DNA of 64,000 nt, taken from the NCBI GenBank assembly GCA_005408345.1, contig SEMN01000482.1, positions 64,501-128,500 of the forward strand, read 5' to 3'. The translations under genes and the position numbers were made by a program. This DNA comes from Macquaria australasica (lineage: Eukaryota > Chordata > Actinopteri > Centrarchiformes > Percichthyidae). Shown here one piece after another: positions 24,040-35,809 of this stretch; positions within the stretch are counted from its first letter, which is position 1, and each line of letters opens with the position of its first letter. Below the pieces are notes generated by a model. It saw only the letters and a list, made by a program, of their open reading frames with translations, made no database searches and had not been told where the DNA came from.

Positions 24040-25780
24040 CAGTATTGATAAACTATCCCTATATGGATTAGGGTAAATAAATGCTTCTCAACTCAATCTG
24101 AATTTAACATGGCACGAACACTTTGGACACACCCCAGAATTAAGGTACTGCATCCTGGCAGTGATCACAGCTGACTCTAATCAACATTGATATGGCAGAG
24201 AGGCAGACATTTGTTTTTCATGTCCGGAGAAGATACCTTGGCAGGTCCATTGCACGATTGAAACAGAGCTTGGGTTACAATCTGCTCATGGCAGAGAGAC
24301 AATACTGAAGCCAGACTCTGCAGCTATCTTTGGAACAATATTGTATTTGCCAGTCAGTCATGCCAATAACGTGTAATTGACATGAGGCGGAAGTTGAGTT
24401 AGACGGCAGTGGGTGGCTGAGGCTCAGATGAAACAGCTGAAACAGACGAGAGGAGGAAACGTGGGACTCTTGAGGTGAAAACCACCAACAGCCCAGTAAT
24501 TATTGTCCATTTATTTCAAAGGAGATAAGCGGTGTGACAGAGGATAGTGTGGCTTTCTCTCTGTGAGAACCTTGTGCCATGTGGCTTACAATGAAAGGAA
24601 GGAAGGACGAGGCGAGGAGAAAAGGAAAAGTGGTGGAAGGGGAAAGGGAGAGAAAGAAAGGGGGAGTAAGGGGGAAAGAGGGTGAGACAGTGTGAGGTTA
24701 CGCCGCTTCCATTAGCCGTTCGTTGTCTTCCAAGAACTGGAGCAGCAGCTAGATCAGATTGCACTCCACTCAAACAAAGAGCTTTGGTTATTTGAGTCCT
24801 CTGCCATTGTACCAGCTAAATTTCCCAAGGCAAATGTTGACAGAGAAAATTGATATTGAGCGCAATATTATTCTCCACCGATCACAAGGCATTTCCTTCA
24901 CCAAAGTTGGGATCTATGATGTCTGTGCTGCGTTCATCTGCATTCACATTAGACTGAGCCTCTGTCCAGTGAGAGGGTACAAAATTAAACCTGTTTATAC
25001 AATAAAACTTATAATAGCTTACTTTGCTATGCTATGTAAAGATATTTTACCTGCACTACGGTAACATTTTTAATGACAAACTTGCTGCTTTGATGATCGT
25101 GTTTTACCTGATACATTTTTTTTACAATATATTTGAATTCAGTTGTCTTTGCGAGCCATCAGCTATTGAGCCCGAGTAATCTCCGCAGATCAATACACGT
25201 TCAGTGGTCAGTAAAAAGTAGACCGTGGTTATGCACAGCATTTTAAATAAACCCTTAATCATTAACAACTGCCTTGAAACATGAGATAATCCAAATCCTT
25301 ATAGACACATGCCTATGGACTTTAATCCCTCACGTCTGTGAGAGAGAATTAAGTGTTAAACCTGACACACCCATAGAAAACATATGTCCTCTAGCAAAAA
25401 GTTCAAGGGTCAACTTGTCACTAGAAAATAACAACCTTGCAGAGAAAAGTGCAGTGCACACATGCACGAGTGCACAAAAATGTGCGTGCGTGCACACACA
25501 CAGAGTAATGTTTAAGCAGTGTTAGACAGAGGACATGTGGAAGGTTAAAACTGGAGTATGCTTGAAACAATCTAGCGTCGTCTGACTACATCTAAAGGCG
25601 TAAGTGTTTACCTGTTCCAAATGGCCACACTCGAAGGTAGATGGATGATTCATACAAATGGTGATAAAGCTGCACTTTAAGACAGCCTCTGCTTAAAGGC
25701 ATTCATAGTGTTGCACTCGATGGTACACACGAAAAGTAATTGTGTGGAGAGTGAAAAGAGAGGGCTTGAGAGAGAAGTTC
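24040..25780. other. Intergenic flank, no gene seen
   Basis: Mixed unique-looking DNA with a purine-rich tract at 24590-24690. No gene or repeat family recognised. Confidence 0.5.
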
Positions 25781-25970
25781 AAAGTCTGCCTACTTTTTCT
25801 CCTCCGGAGGCCTGTACAATCGCTGCGTGAAGTGGCCATGCTTGTCGGATTGTTGGTTTTCGAAAAGTTACATAAATTGCCAGACGCATTCCCCCAAATC
25901 AAGTGCCCTGAGATAACTTTGTTATGATATGGCGCTATATAAATAAAACTGAATTGAATTGAATTGAAAT
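25781..25970 (+). repeat. Retroelement 3' tail ending in (GAATT)n
   Basis: The sequence AGTGCCCTGAGATAACTTTG, then TGGCGCTATATAAATAAAA and a short GAATT tandem tail is a very common teleost LINE/SINE 3' end. The 5' part is truncated, as is usual for target-primed insertions. Confidence 0.7.
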
Positions 25971-26997
25971 CCTTAAGTCAGAGAGATGTATGGGGACGGG
26001 GTTTCAGACGCTGTTCAACAACCTGACAAGCACTTGGCTTGAAGCATACTGATACTTTTCGTGAGGTGGGAAAGGTCTGTCTACCTGCATTAATAATGAT
26101 CTTATGGAGGCTTGAATGAAAAAAGCTAAAGCTTCAGGTGGATGCATGCAAACTAACACATTGCAACATGCATTTGAGTCTCCTAGAAATGACGTGCATG
26201 TACTAATTCGCAAAAAGCAAATGCGTTTTGTAAGAAACATAATGCCATGTTTGATATCAACATAATTGGGAAATGTTTTTAAACGAATGTATCTACCAAT
26301 GTTCATTATCAAATTCACAGGTTGTCATTTGTGCAAACACTTGTCATTTTATATAAAGGTAATTTCAAGGAGACATGGTTGGCGTAGCACATTAACATCT
26401 TACAGTGCGCGCACACATATTCATTCACACAAATACAAACATACAAATACACACCTGTATGCGCACTTTTACATCTGTGTGGCGTACACACCCATATGTA
26501 GAAGTACACTAACTCAAATTTAACATCATGTATAAACACACACTCTCAAACGTCCTCAGTGCGCTCTCTTTCTCAAACACACACACACTCAAACACTAAC
26601 AGACTCTGGAATGTAGGAAATAGATGGCGCCCAGTTTTGTTTTCTTTCTACAGTGTGCACTTCCCCTTAGGCACATCCAAAGAAAATATTTGTGTCTGAA
26701 ACACTCCGAAGGTTCAGGGGAATAATTCATTTCAGGACTCCATGATGTAAACAGATTGGTAATTATTTCTGACTTAATTTTTTGCCTGTTTATTTATGAA
26801 GAACAAACAAATACTCTGCTGGATTTACAAAAAAATGTAAGTTCACTAAAGAGTTGGGAAAATTTGTTTTTTTTGTTTGTTAGTTTTAATAGCCTATTGC
26901 CTTTGTTTTTTGTGTTTTTCCCTCAGTGGTATTCGGTCCTGGCCTGCTGGCTGAATGAAAAATAAAGCGTAAACAGACGGAGCATGTCTGAGCCTGA

Positions 26998-27033
<36 letters not shown>

Positions 27034-28227
27034 CGGACATTAGGGCCTGAGAACAGATTCCTAAAAATCAAGACAATGTCGGGAGAAAGATTTAAGGACC
27101 ATGAATGAACCCTGTTTAGCTTGTCAACATGGGAACCAGCTATAATCTACTGACCACCTGTTTATTTATTAATTCACAAAAGAATGTTAATTGAGGGCAT
27201 TTCATGGGCATAGTACATATGTAAATATTTGTGTGTGTTAATGCACTTGTTTAGTCTCTTCTTATAAACATATGTGACTCTTTTTTCATTATCACAAGAC
27301 AAACCTCATTAATAAAATGTACCTAAAATACATTATAAGCATAAAAGAAACAAAGAGACACAATGTGTACAAGTGAGACACTGAGGCGGGACATAATACA
27401 CAGCTCAAAGCCCCTGGAAACAGTATGAAAATATCCATCTAAACAGGATCATTATGCAAAAGCAACAATAAACTGGTTCTGATGATAAACAGACTGTCAT
27501 ATCTCTATACCCGAGCCAGAGGGCAACACACTCTGTGACATCCATCTTCTTTAAGTAACACCGCTCATAATGACACTGTGCATGGTGGGAGCAAAACACA
27601 CACATACACACACACACAAGTTAACACTCACAAACACACAGTATTAATATTCTCAGTCGCTTTCTCTCTGTCTTACAAGCACAGCGAGACACGCTCACAC
27701 ACACACTCTCACAAAAATCTCCCAGTATTTAATACAACTGCGTAATGCCAGGGGCGAGGCAGAAGTCATAATCATGAGTGTGTTTAACAGCAGTGTGACA
27801 GGCGGATGCTGCTTCAGTGTAAGTAAAGAACATGTAAATAAGCAGGCTGAATTATTCAAGGCTGAGACCGGCTCACACATGCCGGTCGCCCTCACCCGCT
27901 CAGCTCCAGTCATGCTGGGATAATCTCAGGAGGGGAAGGGACGGAGGGAAAAAATATAATGTCTTCCGTCAAGGTGCAAACAGTCCAAACCCAGGCTGAG
28001 CCAGGCAGGAGTTTTATTATTAGACAAATGTAGTAAATTCACGTGACATGATTGTGAATTCAGGAGTTGGTGATGCACATGTGGTGGCCGCAAGGCTGTG
28101 TGGGAAGCCCAGAGGAGATGTGGGTGGTAGGACAGAGGAGAGAACAGAAAAGTTTAGTGTGGGGATGTGACCAGATGTGGAGGAAAGGAAAAGGAGAAGA
28201 GGTGAAACAATAAGTTGATTCATTGAT
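25971..28227. other. Intergenic flank with CA-rich DNA, no gene seen
   Basis: Holds interrupted (CA)n at about 26400-26590 and 27590-27640, and (GT)n at 26999-27033. No gene recognised. Confidence 0.5.
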
Positions 28228-28470
28228 AGAAAATTAGCCAGCACCCATTTGGATTATTGAGTCATAAAGCACAAATGCCAAATTCTTTGATTCCAGCTTC
28301 TGAAATGTAAGATGTGCTGCTTTTCTCTGTCTTATATGGTAGTTAACAATACATCTTTGGGTTTGAAAGTGTTGGTTGAGCAACACTAATAATCTGAAGA
28401 TGTCATCCTGGGCTCTGGGAAATTGTGTAAGTGGCATTAGTCACCATTTCAAGCATTTTTATAGACCAAA
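28228..28470 (-). repeat. Dispersed repeat B, copy 2
   Basis: Reverse-orientation copy with the blocks ATTCCAGCTTCTGAAATG, TGTGCTGCTTTTCTCTGTC and CATCTTTGGGTTTG. Confidence 0.65.
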
Positions 28471-28849
28471 TCACGAGTACGTCCTACCCCTCTCTCTCGC
28501 TCCATGTTTCCTGTTTATATCTACACTTTAAGCATGGCTGGATTAACCTCCTATGGAGCCCTGACGCAAACCTGCAGCTGCTACATAGCAACATGTGAGC
28601 ATAAAACTGAAGAAACAAAGGTCTAAAAACTACACTTTATACAGACGGATCCTCTTCAAGACCCATAGTTCTCATCATACCAGTTAGTATTGGGTTCTAG
28701 TGGTTCATATTCCCAGGAGAACCCATTGTAAACCTGGAGCTTACTCAGGTGGCAATCCAGCCTTGGCTGTAAACTGTCCAATAAAAGCAAAATGCCAAAA
28801 AACACCATCTTTAAAAAAGTCTTAGTTGCCAGTGAGGAAAGGACATTTT

Positions 28850-29045
28850 AATTGTTGATTAACTGATAAATCTTCTAGTCTGAAAAATGTTAAGAAAGCC
28901 CATCAGAAGAACCCAGAGTCCAAGTTTGCATTTTAAAATAGCTTGTTTTGACTGACAAACAGACCCAACCCCGAATATATTCTATTTACAGTAATATACA
29001 ACACAGAAAAGCAGTAAATCCTCACATTTTAGAAGCTGGAATAGG
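28850..29045 (+). repeat. Dispersed repeat B, copy 3
   Basis: Starts with TAATTGTTGATTAACTGATA and ends with GCAGTAAATCCTCACATTTT and AGAAGCTGGAA, the family's internal landmarks. Confidence 0.65.
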
Positions 29046-29306
29046 AAAAGGAAAGGAGCATAAGGAGCATACACACATCACATGTAGGTGAAAGCCTAAA
29101 CCACAAATTTATTAAAATAGAGACGTTTTCAATCTCAGTCAGATCTTCCTTAAGCCAAACAAAAAGGGGATCTGAAATGTCTGTTTAAAAAAAAAGTGTG
29201 GTTTGGAGTCAGATCCTTTTCTTTGAGGAAGCTGGCACAAGCACACGTCTCACTTTGTAGCTTAATGAAGGAGTCATAGATGATTAATAGACAATCAAAA
29301 TGTTGA

Positions 29307-29735
29307 ACCACTTTCTAATAAGTCACCCTTTATAAAGGGGTTTTAAGATGAAACTAATGGCTTTATTAGTGGTTTATAAATCATTTACTAATGCTTTATA
29401 GATCCACAAGTCAGCTACGAGCTACAAGTCATTAATAAGAACAACTTTTGGGTTGCCAGGTCGTAAAAGATCCTCTAATGGACCACTTACCCACTGGGGA
29501 AACCTTCAGAAAATCTGGAGCAAAATCCATTTATTAACATGCTATAGACATATATGACTGCAGACTTGGATTATTAGAAAGTGTGAAACCCACAAGCATT
29601 TATTAATCTTTAACGGCATTATTACCAAATAGAAAGGATAAACACTGATCTATAATACATTAAATGTGTAACCACTATTGAAGCTAGTAGTTACGACTTT
29701 AACCCTTTATAAACAGTGACTTATCAGAAAGTGGT
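29307..29735. mobile_element. MITE with inverted ends of about 36 bases
   Basis: Left end ACCACTTTCTAATAAGTCAC plus the following TTTATAAAGG matches the reverse complement of the right end at 29700-29735 with a few differences. The flanks CAAAATGTTGA (29296-29306) and CAAAATTGTTGA (29739-29750) look like an imperfect target-site duplication. No coding capacity. Confidence 0.75.
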
Positions 29736-29750
29736 ACCCAAAATTGTTGA

Positions 29751-32298
29751 TTCATTTTCTGTAAATCACAATTAAACGACTCTTCGTTTTAGCTTTAAAG
29801 GGACAAGTCAGGAAAGAGGAGCCATTTGTAAATACCGTGCGTATCCGAAAATCATGAACACACGGCCTTCCTAAAAAGTACCTGAGATAAAATACAAGTT
29901 ATGAAAGGTTTCAGGAAGAGGGCGAGCACCGGCCTTCAGAGATCCACATCCAGCTGGGAAATCATGGAAGCTGAAAGTGTGGATAAGCACACAGGCAATT
30001 ACAGCCTGACTAAACACACATCACATCATCAACCCAAACCACTCAAAGTGAAAATATACCCTCATCCCTTACCAACCTCATTTGCCATCAACCACAACCA
30101 ACTGCTGGTTTCACACCCCCGGGCCTGCTGATTGGGCTGATCTTACTGATTGAGCTTCATTTAAGAAACATGTGGGAATCGGGCCTGGTAGCTCACCAAG
30201 ATTACACGCAGCCAGTCATTTCGCTCTGCCCCTTTTACCACAATAAACATCTGCAATAACAAATGCCTAAGAAATTGCAGCCAAACCTCAGGGGCACCGG
30301 TGGAACAAAAAACAAAAAAGCACACCGTCAGCTTTGGTGGAGCCAGTCTTATCTGAACAACATCCAGCAGTTGAAACATGTCTCTCTCCTCCACTCGTAG
30401 ATGTGATTACTCAAAACATGGTCGACAGTAATCGCCCCAGGGAATCACATAAACACGCCTGACAAGTTGGTCGGCTGCATTAGAAGAGGGGCAGCAGCAG
30501 GACTCAGTGCTGACCACCAGCGGTAGCAACGCGAGAAGCAACGTGAACCACCAGGAACTGTTGATCTCATGGTTGTCGGACATTTGAGCTTTCCTGTGAA
30601 CGAATCGGTTTGGAGCTTTGCGTCGCTCAAACTGTTGTCAACTTTTGTGTTGCTTCTTATTTTGCTATCTTGTAATAAGAATCAAGGAAACTATAAAAGA
30701 TTGTATATTAATATATTTTATAGTTTCCATGATAAGAATAAGGAAGTTGCATTCAGAACAAACACGAGACAAAAGTTTCACAGACAGCATTTACTTCCAC
30801 ATTTCATTTAGGAAGTGAACCATTTTGTATGTGTTAAAATGACTATTTATAATCTGATGGAGATGCTACTTATTTTGACCTTTAGATGTATGTCTGTGTT
30901 TCTATATGAGCAGTTTCTGTACTGTCTTGCTTTCTTGATTAATTTCTAATATGTTTTTTAATAGTTATTTTCTACAGTTTTCCATGTTTGTTTTGTATGT
31001 ATAGAGAGAAAAGAGACCAAGATTGTATGGGGAAGAATGAATATAGCCTGCACAAAAATGCATATGATGCAAAATGAAATAATATATTTCGCATTGTACA
31101 GTACCTTTATTTCCCACCAAAAGGCACAATCTCACAATTTCACTACACCTTTAAAAAGACAGATTTAAAGAAATAGCTTTTGGACGTCTTGACTTGGAAA
31201 TCAAAAGTACTGTAGACCAGCAGGTTTTAAATGATGAGATTTGCTTGGGTTACCCCGAAATCTATTGGCGACACTCTATTTGATGGAATCTGAAATTCAG
31301 GATACATCATTAATACACATAACAACAGGAAGAAAAAAGCACTGGGTTTTGATATGAAAAATGCATTTTTGTAGCTTTAACTAGAACTTGTAATTGATTT
31401 TTCATTTCATAAATCGTAAAAAAAATTATTATAATATTTTCAGAAAAGCATTCATTTATCCTTTTGCTAGATATTTATCCTTTTTGACACATTCATTTTT
31501 TATAATTAATTAATTTAAGTCAGGGCCTTGAGATTTGGATAAAAACGCATGAGCCACTTTAGAGCCCTACAATTTCAGTTTATGTTGTGCTTTAGTGGTG
31601 GATATTACCAAAGACATTCATAAATAATCAAATTACCACAAAGTAAATGCCACACAAACAACCTTGAGCCTTCGGGGCCACAAAGGGCCTTGGGCTAAGA
31701 GGTAAGCCTTGTATTTTATAAGCTTATCATAGATTTTGTATAACCTCTAGCTTCATCTGCAAAGTAGTAACTACAGATGTTAAATAAATATAATGGAGTA
31801 AAAAGTACAATATTTACCTCTGAGATATAGTGGAGTATAAGTGTAAAGAAGCATGAAATGAAAATTCTCAAGTAAAGTGGAGGTACCAGAAAATTGCACT
31901 TACAGCGAGACTGTGTAACTTGTTCAACTCCGGCCACTGTGGCCAAAAGTGGCACATACAGGATAATATTTAAATAAAATGTTTATTTGTAACATCCTTA
32001 AACGTCGTGTTATAGTAGCATAAGTAGAGAAGAATCATAAATTGACAAAAATGACTCAGTTATATAACAAAATGTCTATCAAACATTAGCCACCATAAGC
32101 TACTGGTCATACCAGACCAAGTAAGGCTGTAGCAGCAGAGTATTAAATTGAGCAAAAGTGTGGTTTATTACTTATGAATTCTTATTTCATTAGTAGTTAG
32201 TAGTTATTTATTTTTTCAAAAGTTATATGGTCTTGCTTTAATTACAATACTTGTAACTGTAGGCATTTTAGTTATATTTCAGCTCTTGCAATTTCCCA
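29751..32298. other. AT-rich flank upstream of hs6st1
   Basis: AT-rich DNA with one recognised repeat (31785-31905). No exon, CpG island or tRNA seen. It probably contains distal promoter sequence nearest to 32298. Confidence 0.5.
31785..31905 (+). repeat. Dispersed repeat C, copy 2
   Basis: The blocks GGAGTAAAAAGTACAATATT, CTCTGAGATATAGTGGAGTA and CTCAAGTAAAGT match the family in the orientation opposite to 16930-17080. Confidence 0.65.

Positions 32299-32378
<80 letters not shown>
32299..32378. repeat. (CTAT)20 microsatellite beside the hs6st1 promoter
   Basis: Twenty uninterrupted CTAT (GATA-class) units end 12 bases before the first CCAAT-type box and 461 bases before the start codon. 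Confidence 0.97.
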
Positions 32379-32631
32379 GGTCCCTAGCTATTGGCTCCTA
32401 GCGGATGACGCGGGCGTTACGTGTCAACCAATAAATTAAAGCGACTCTCCCTTTCGCTGGGTTTTCGGAGAGAGAGAGGGAGCGAGCGAGGTTGAAAAGG
32501 TAGGATTCGCGCTGCATCCTGGGTACATAGCTCCATGGTGATGCGGTGCGCCTGTTGTGTAGACTGGAAACCGAAGTAAAGTAAACGGGGGAGGGTCCGC
32601 TACTGGGGGGGGGGGCTTTCAGCGAGTTACA

Positions 32632-32652
32632 ATGCGTCTTTCACGGCGTTGA
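32632..32652 (+). other. Short uORF 1 in the hs6st1 leader
   Basis: ATG followed by five sense codons and TGA. It is active only if transcription starts upstream of 32632. Confidence 0.4.
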
Positions 32653-32668
32653 GCAGTCTCGGTGAACG

Positions 32669-32716
32669 ATGAGCCAACTTCGCCGGTCGTCTCGAAGCGG
32701 CATGAGCCACACTTGA
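32669..32716 (+). other. Short uORF 2 in the hs6st1 leader
   Basis: A 15-codon ATG frame ending in TGA. It terminates well before the main start, so reinitiation would be possible. Confidence 0.4.
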
Positions 32717-32755
32717 GCCCCGAAAACGAGTCCTTCTTGGCGGGGGAGAGCGAGA

Positions 32756-32809
32756 ATGCAGAAGCCGAGCGCCCTGCTCCCTGTTGTCGGCTTGACTGGG
32801 AAATGGTAG
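32756..32809 (+). other. Short uORF 3, in frame with hs6st1 but stopped
   Basis: An ATG at 32756 lies in the hs6st1 frame, but TAG at 32807-32809 closes it after 17 codons. The same stop fixes 32840 as the first usable in-frame Met. Confidence 0.45.
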
Positions 32810-33012
32810 CGTACTGCAGGAACCGCACTTGGAAGGAACATGGTCGAGAGGAGCAGCAAATTCTTGTTGATCGTCGTCGGATCCGTGTGTTTCATGCTGA
32901 TTCTGTATCAGTACGTGGCCCCCGGGGTGATCAATTTCGGCTCCCCGCACGGTTATTTCACGGAGGAAGACGAGGGGGACATCTTCCCGACTCCGGACCC
33001 CCACTACGTTAA
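32803..33012 (+). other. Overlapping uORF across the hs6st1 start
   Basis: An ATG in strong context (G at -3, G at +4) opens a 69-codon frame, +2 relative to hs6st1. It runs 170 bases into the coding exon before TAA. Ribosomes that start here would miss the main ATG 37 bases downstream. The peptide resembles no family I know, so any effect would be regulatory. Confidence 0.5.
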
Positions 33013-33339
33013 GAAATACTACTTCCCCGTCAGGGACCTGGAGAGGACGATTGATTTCCAAATCAAAGGGGAGGACGTGATCGTGTTTTTGCACATCCAG
33101 AAGACCGGGGGGACTACCTTCGGCAGGCACCTGGTCCAGAATGTCCGTCTGGAGGTCCCCTGCGACTGCAGACCGGGACAGAAGAAGTGTACCTGCTACC
33201 GGCCGAACCGCAAGGAGACCTGGCTCTTCTCCCGGTTCTCCACCGGCTGGAGCTGCGGCTTGCACGCCGACTGGACCGAGCTCACCAACTGTGTGCCGGG
33301 GGTCCTCAACAAGAAGGAGAACAAACAGAAAAATCTAAG
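32840..33339 (+). CDS. hs6st1: Heparan sulfate 6-O-sulfotransferase 1, first coding exon (partial CDS)
   Basis: The enzyme moves sulfate from PAPS to the 6-O position of glucosamine in heparan sulfate in the Golgi, shaping FGF and other growth-factor binding. The exon encodes 166 codons plus two bases. Residues 1-7 are a short cytosolic tail with basic residues. Residues 8-26 are a hydrophobic type II signal anchor, and 27-60 an acidic stem. HIQKTGG at 85-91 is the 5'-phosphosulfate-binding loop for PAPS. A Cys-rich stretch follows (C108, C110, C117, C119). GLHADWTEL around 140-148 holds the conserved His that I believe is the catalytic base. The Met is chosen because an in-frame TAG lies at 32807-32809, the context is strong (A at -3, G at +4) and the MVER start matches the family. 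The exon ends AAG|GTAAAA in phase 2 within an Arg codon, the same place as I recall for mammalian HS6ST1. It resembles HS6ST1 more than HS6ST2 or HS6ST3; the a/b teleost paralogue cannot be told. About 230 C-terminal residues lie outside the window. Confidence 0.96.
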
Positions 33340-33345
33340 GTAAAA
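33340..33345 (+). other. 5' splice site of hs6st1 intron 1
   Basis: The sequence AAG|GTAAAA follows codon 166 plus two bases. The reading frame hits TAA at 33341 straight after, so the exon must be spliced here. A phase 2 break inside an Arg (AG|N) codon fits the family structure. Confidence 0.9.
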
Positions 33346-34730
33346 CTGGGAGATGTTGGTTTATTGACTGTAGATTATAAGGAATTCCGAAGTGTGAGGT
33401 TTAGGTTATAACCTGTAGCCAAAAACTGGGCATCTATAGTAACTCTTTGACATATTTTTGAAGATTATATCCTAACTTTTAAACTAGATTTCTCTGTTAT
33501 CATTTTAGACAAGTATTGGTCGAGATGCCACAGTAGAGAAAATGTCCCGGAAGGTACAAAAAGGTCACTGTAAACTCATAAAGCTGTCAGTTGTGTTTCT
33601 GGAGGATAAGATTTAAGTAATCTAATCACACTAAACTACAAATCTAAATCAAACTAATATAAAATTACTAAATTATTAACATGTTCTGTCTACTCTTGAC
33701 AGTCCTACTTCTTGCACATCTTTGCCTGGTTTACAAAACAACCTTTAATGCAGGCTTATTCCTCCAGAGAGGTAATTATAATAGGCCTAATCTAATGGAA
33801 AATTTTAAAGCATTTTTTTTCACACAAGATATCAAAACTTTACATGTATATGCCGCTATTTTCGGTCGAATTTATGCCACAGAAATGTAGTAGTGATACC
33901 AGAGAAGATAAAACATAACAAAAGGTAAAATGTTGTTAGAACATCATAACTGAATACCACAGAATACCACATTAAAGTTACCACAGGATGTTAATGGCTG
34001 TCATTTGTCGCCGTGTTATCTTAATTCAAAGGTTTTTCTCCTCACTGGGTGGGACAGTGTTATGATATGGTTGCAAATAAAAGAAGAATGGCACGGATTG
34101 TGTGCATCATCCTGAGATAGTGGGTTGATGATGGATGCTGAGAGACAAATGTTGATTGACACTTCAACAGTGCGTTGTCACAAATGCCACAGGAGTTCAA
34201 CACTGCCTCTGACAATTGTTGATAGGTGCCAATATCAGGGTGCCCTCCCACTGAATCACACACTGAGATTCGACTGGATTTATTTCAAGCAGGGGAGTGT
34301 GATACATTCAGGCAACATTTTCACTCAGTAATAATCCCTCGCTGTATCCAGACATGGCGTGCATTCTTATTAAGTTATAACCCATTTCTCTCTCCTCGCC
34401 TCCCCATTGTTGTTGCCAACATATTGCATCCCTCACCCAGACATATTGACGGCTATATCAACTTCCATTTCACTGCACCCTTGTGGATGAAAGGTATGAT
34501 TGTTTAATGGGTTATGTGTCTTTGTATTGCCTGAGCTTGTTCAATATTTTATTTTGTCTATGGATGATCAATAGGACAAAGGGGGTTCAGAAATACGTGG
34601 GAATTTAAAGACAGAAAGAAGTGTTTTTCTCCTTTATGCCTATCTGTCTGGCAGTCAGGCGCGGTGGAGATGTCAGGCCGGCTGCTCTGCTTCCCATGGC
34701 TGCTCAAACTGGGGATCAGAGCTGCAGGCA

Positions 34731-34795
34731 GGGCAGGGCTGGGCTGGGCTGGGCCGGTAGGGGGGAGAGGGGGACCCTGCGGGGGTTTGGCTCCG
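34731..34795 (+). other. G-quadruplex-prone tract near the 5' end of intron 1
   Basis: Six GGG runs with short loops (GGGCAGGGCTGGGCTGGGCT and following) lead into G6 and G5 runs, all on the sense strand about 1.4 kb after exon 1. Confidence 0.6.
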
Positions 34796-35776
34796 CTCTA
34801 ATCCGGGTGATTATTACCGCTGGGACACACACACATACACACACACACACTAGCGCTGGTATTTGATGCTGGCGTCAGTCCTGGCTCCCGTGGTTTCCCC
34901 CTGGTCAGAAGTGATAACGTGTCCGGCCATTTTGCATAGCGGGCTGAGATATCACAGTGGATGCAGGATAAACAGCCTTTCATCACTTTGTGAGCGCTCT
35001 GTCAAAGCCTAAACTTGTATTGGTGTGTATTTATGTGTGTGTTTGTGCACACCTGAAGAGGCCACAGGAACAGAAAGAGACAGGGAGGCAGAGTAGATGA
35101 GAGAGGTCTAGGTACGCATGTATGGGTGTGAGCGCAGCAGAGAGAGGATCTCTTGACTCTGGTATAATCGACTATCCTATCACTCCTGACAGGGGAAACA
35201 AGGGACTATAACCGTAATAGCACCCTGAAGAAAAACAATGCTGCTCCATATTACATGCAGCTCCACTTGCACAGGGAAGAGAAGTGAATCGCTGCAATGA
35301 GGACCTCTGAGTAGAAACTGGAAGTACAATCTCTTTGTTTCTCTTCCTTTTTCTGTCTCATTGCATGCCTTTCTCTAAATGTGCTTCTGTCAGTGTGTTT
35401 CCTTGTCTCGCTCGTTGTTTGGCCCTCTTGTATCACCGTGGTAATGCTTGTTTAGGGACATTTGTCTTGAGGGCAGTAGCAGTGTGGTGAAGAGGCCAGA
35501 GAAAGTGTGAAAAAGATCATCTGTGTTTACAGAATGGTGGTGAGGTATTCCTTGGCGCAGTGTTGTACGCACAGCTTTCAAATCAGCTGTGCGTATTGTC
35601 AGTGTGGCGGAGTCAGTCTGTTAGTCCCAGCCAGTGGTGTGACAGTTTTACAGTTGTACTTGTCTGACACACCACATACCTGCCCACCTTAAGAAGGAAG
35701 TGGTTTGGAGTTGTGTTGTTAACTGTGAGAAACAGAAAAGAGAAAAAAAGCCTATCTAGAAATCTTTGACCTCGCC

Positions 35777-35777
<1 letters not shown>

Positions 35778-35807
<30 letters not shown>
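35778..35807. repeat. (CAG)10 microsatellite
   Basis: Ten uninterrupted CAG units, intronic and sense-strand CAG. Confidence 0.95.

Positions 35808-35809
<2 letters not shown>

Larger units (their letters stand above)
32380..32839 (+). promoter_or_regulatory. hs6st1 promoter and 5' leader, CpG-rich
   Basis: CpG density rises sharply compared with the AT-rich flank. An inverted CCAAT box (ATTGG) lies at 32390-32394 and a direct CCAAT at 32428-32432. An AT-rich ATAAATTAAA at 32431-32440 could act as a weak TATA-like element. A GA-rich tract follows at about 32467-32491, and a G11 run near 32605-32615. The transcription start is not visible from sequence, but it must lie upstream of 32840 and probably downstream of the CCAAT boxes. 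Confidence 0.65.

Noticed and set aside
32299..32378. Regular repeat array considered as CRISPR-like
   Set aside because: It is a four-base microsatellite with no spacers, in a vertebrate genome.
32627..33265. Open frame of 212 codons on the minus strand across hs6st1 exon 1
   Set aside because: It is the antisense shadow of a GC-rich coding exon and its product resembles no protein family.
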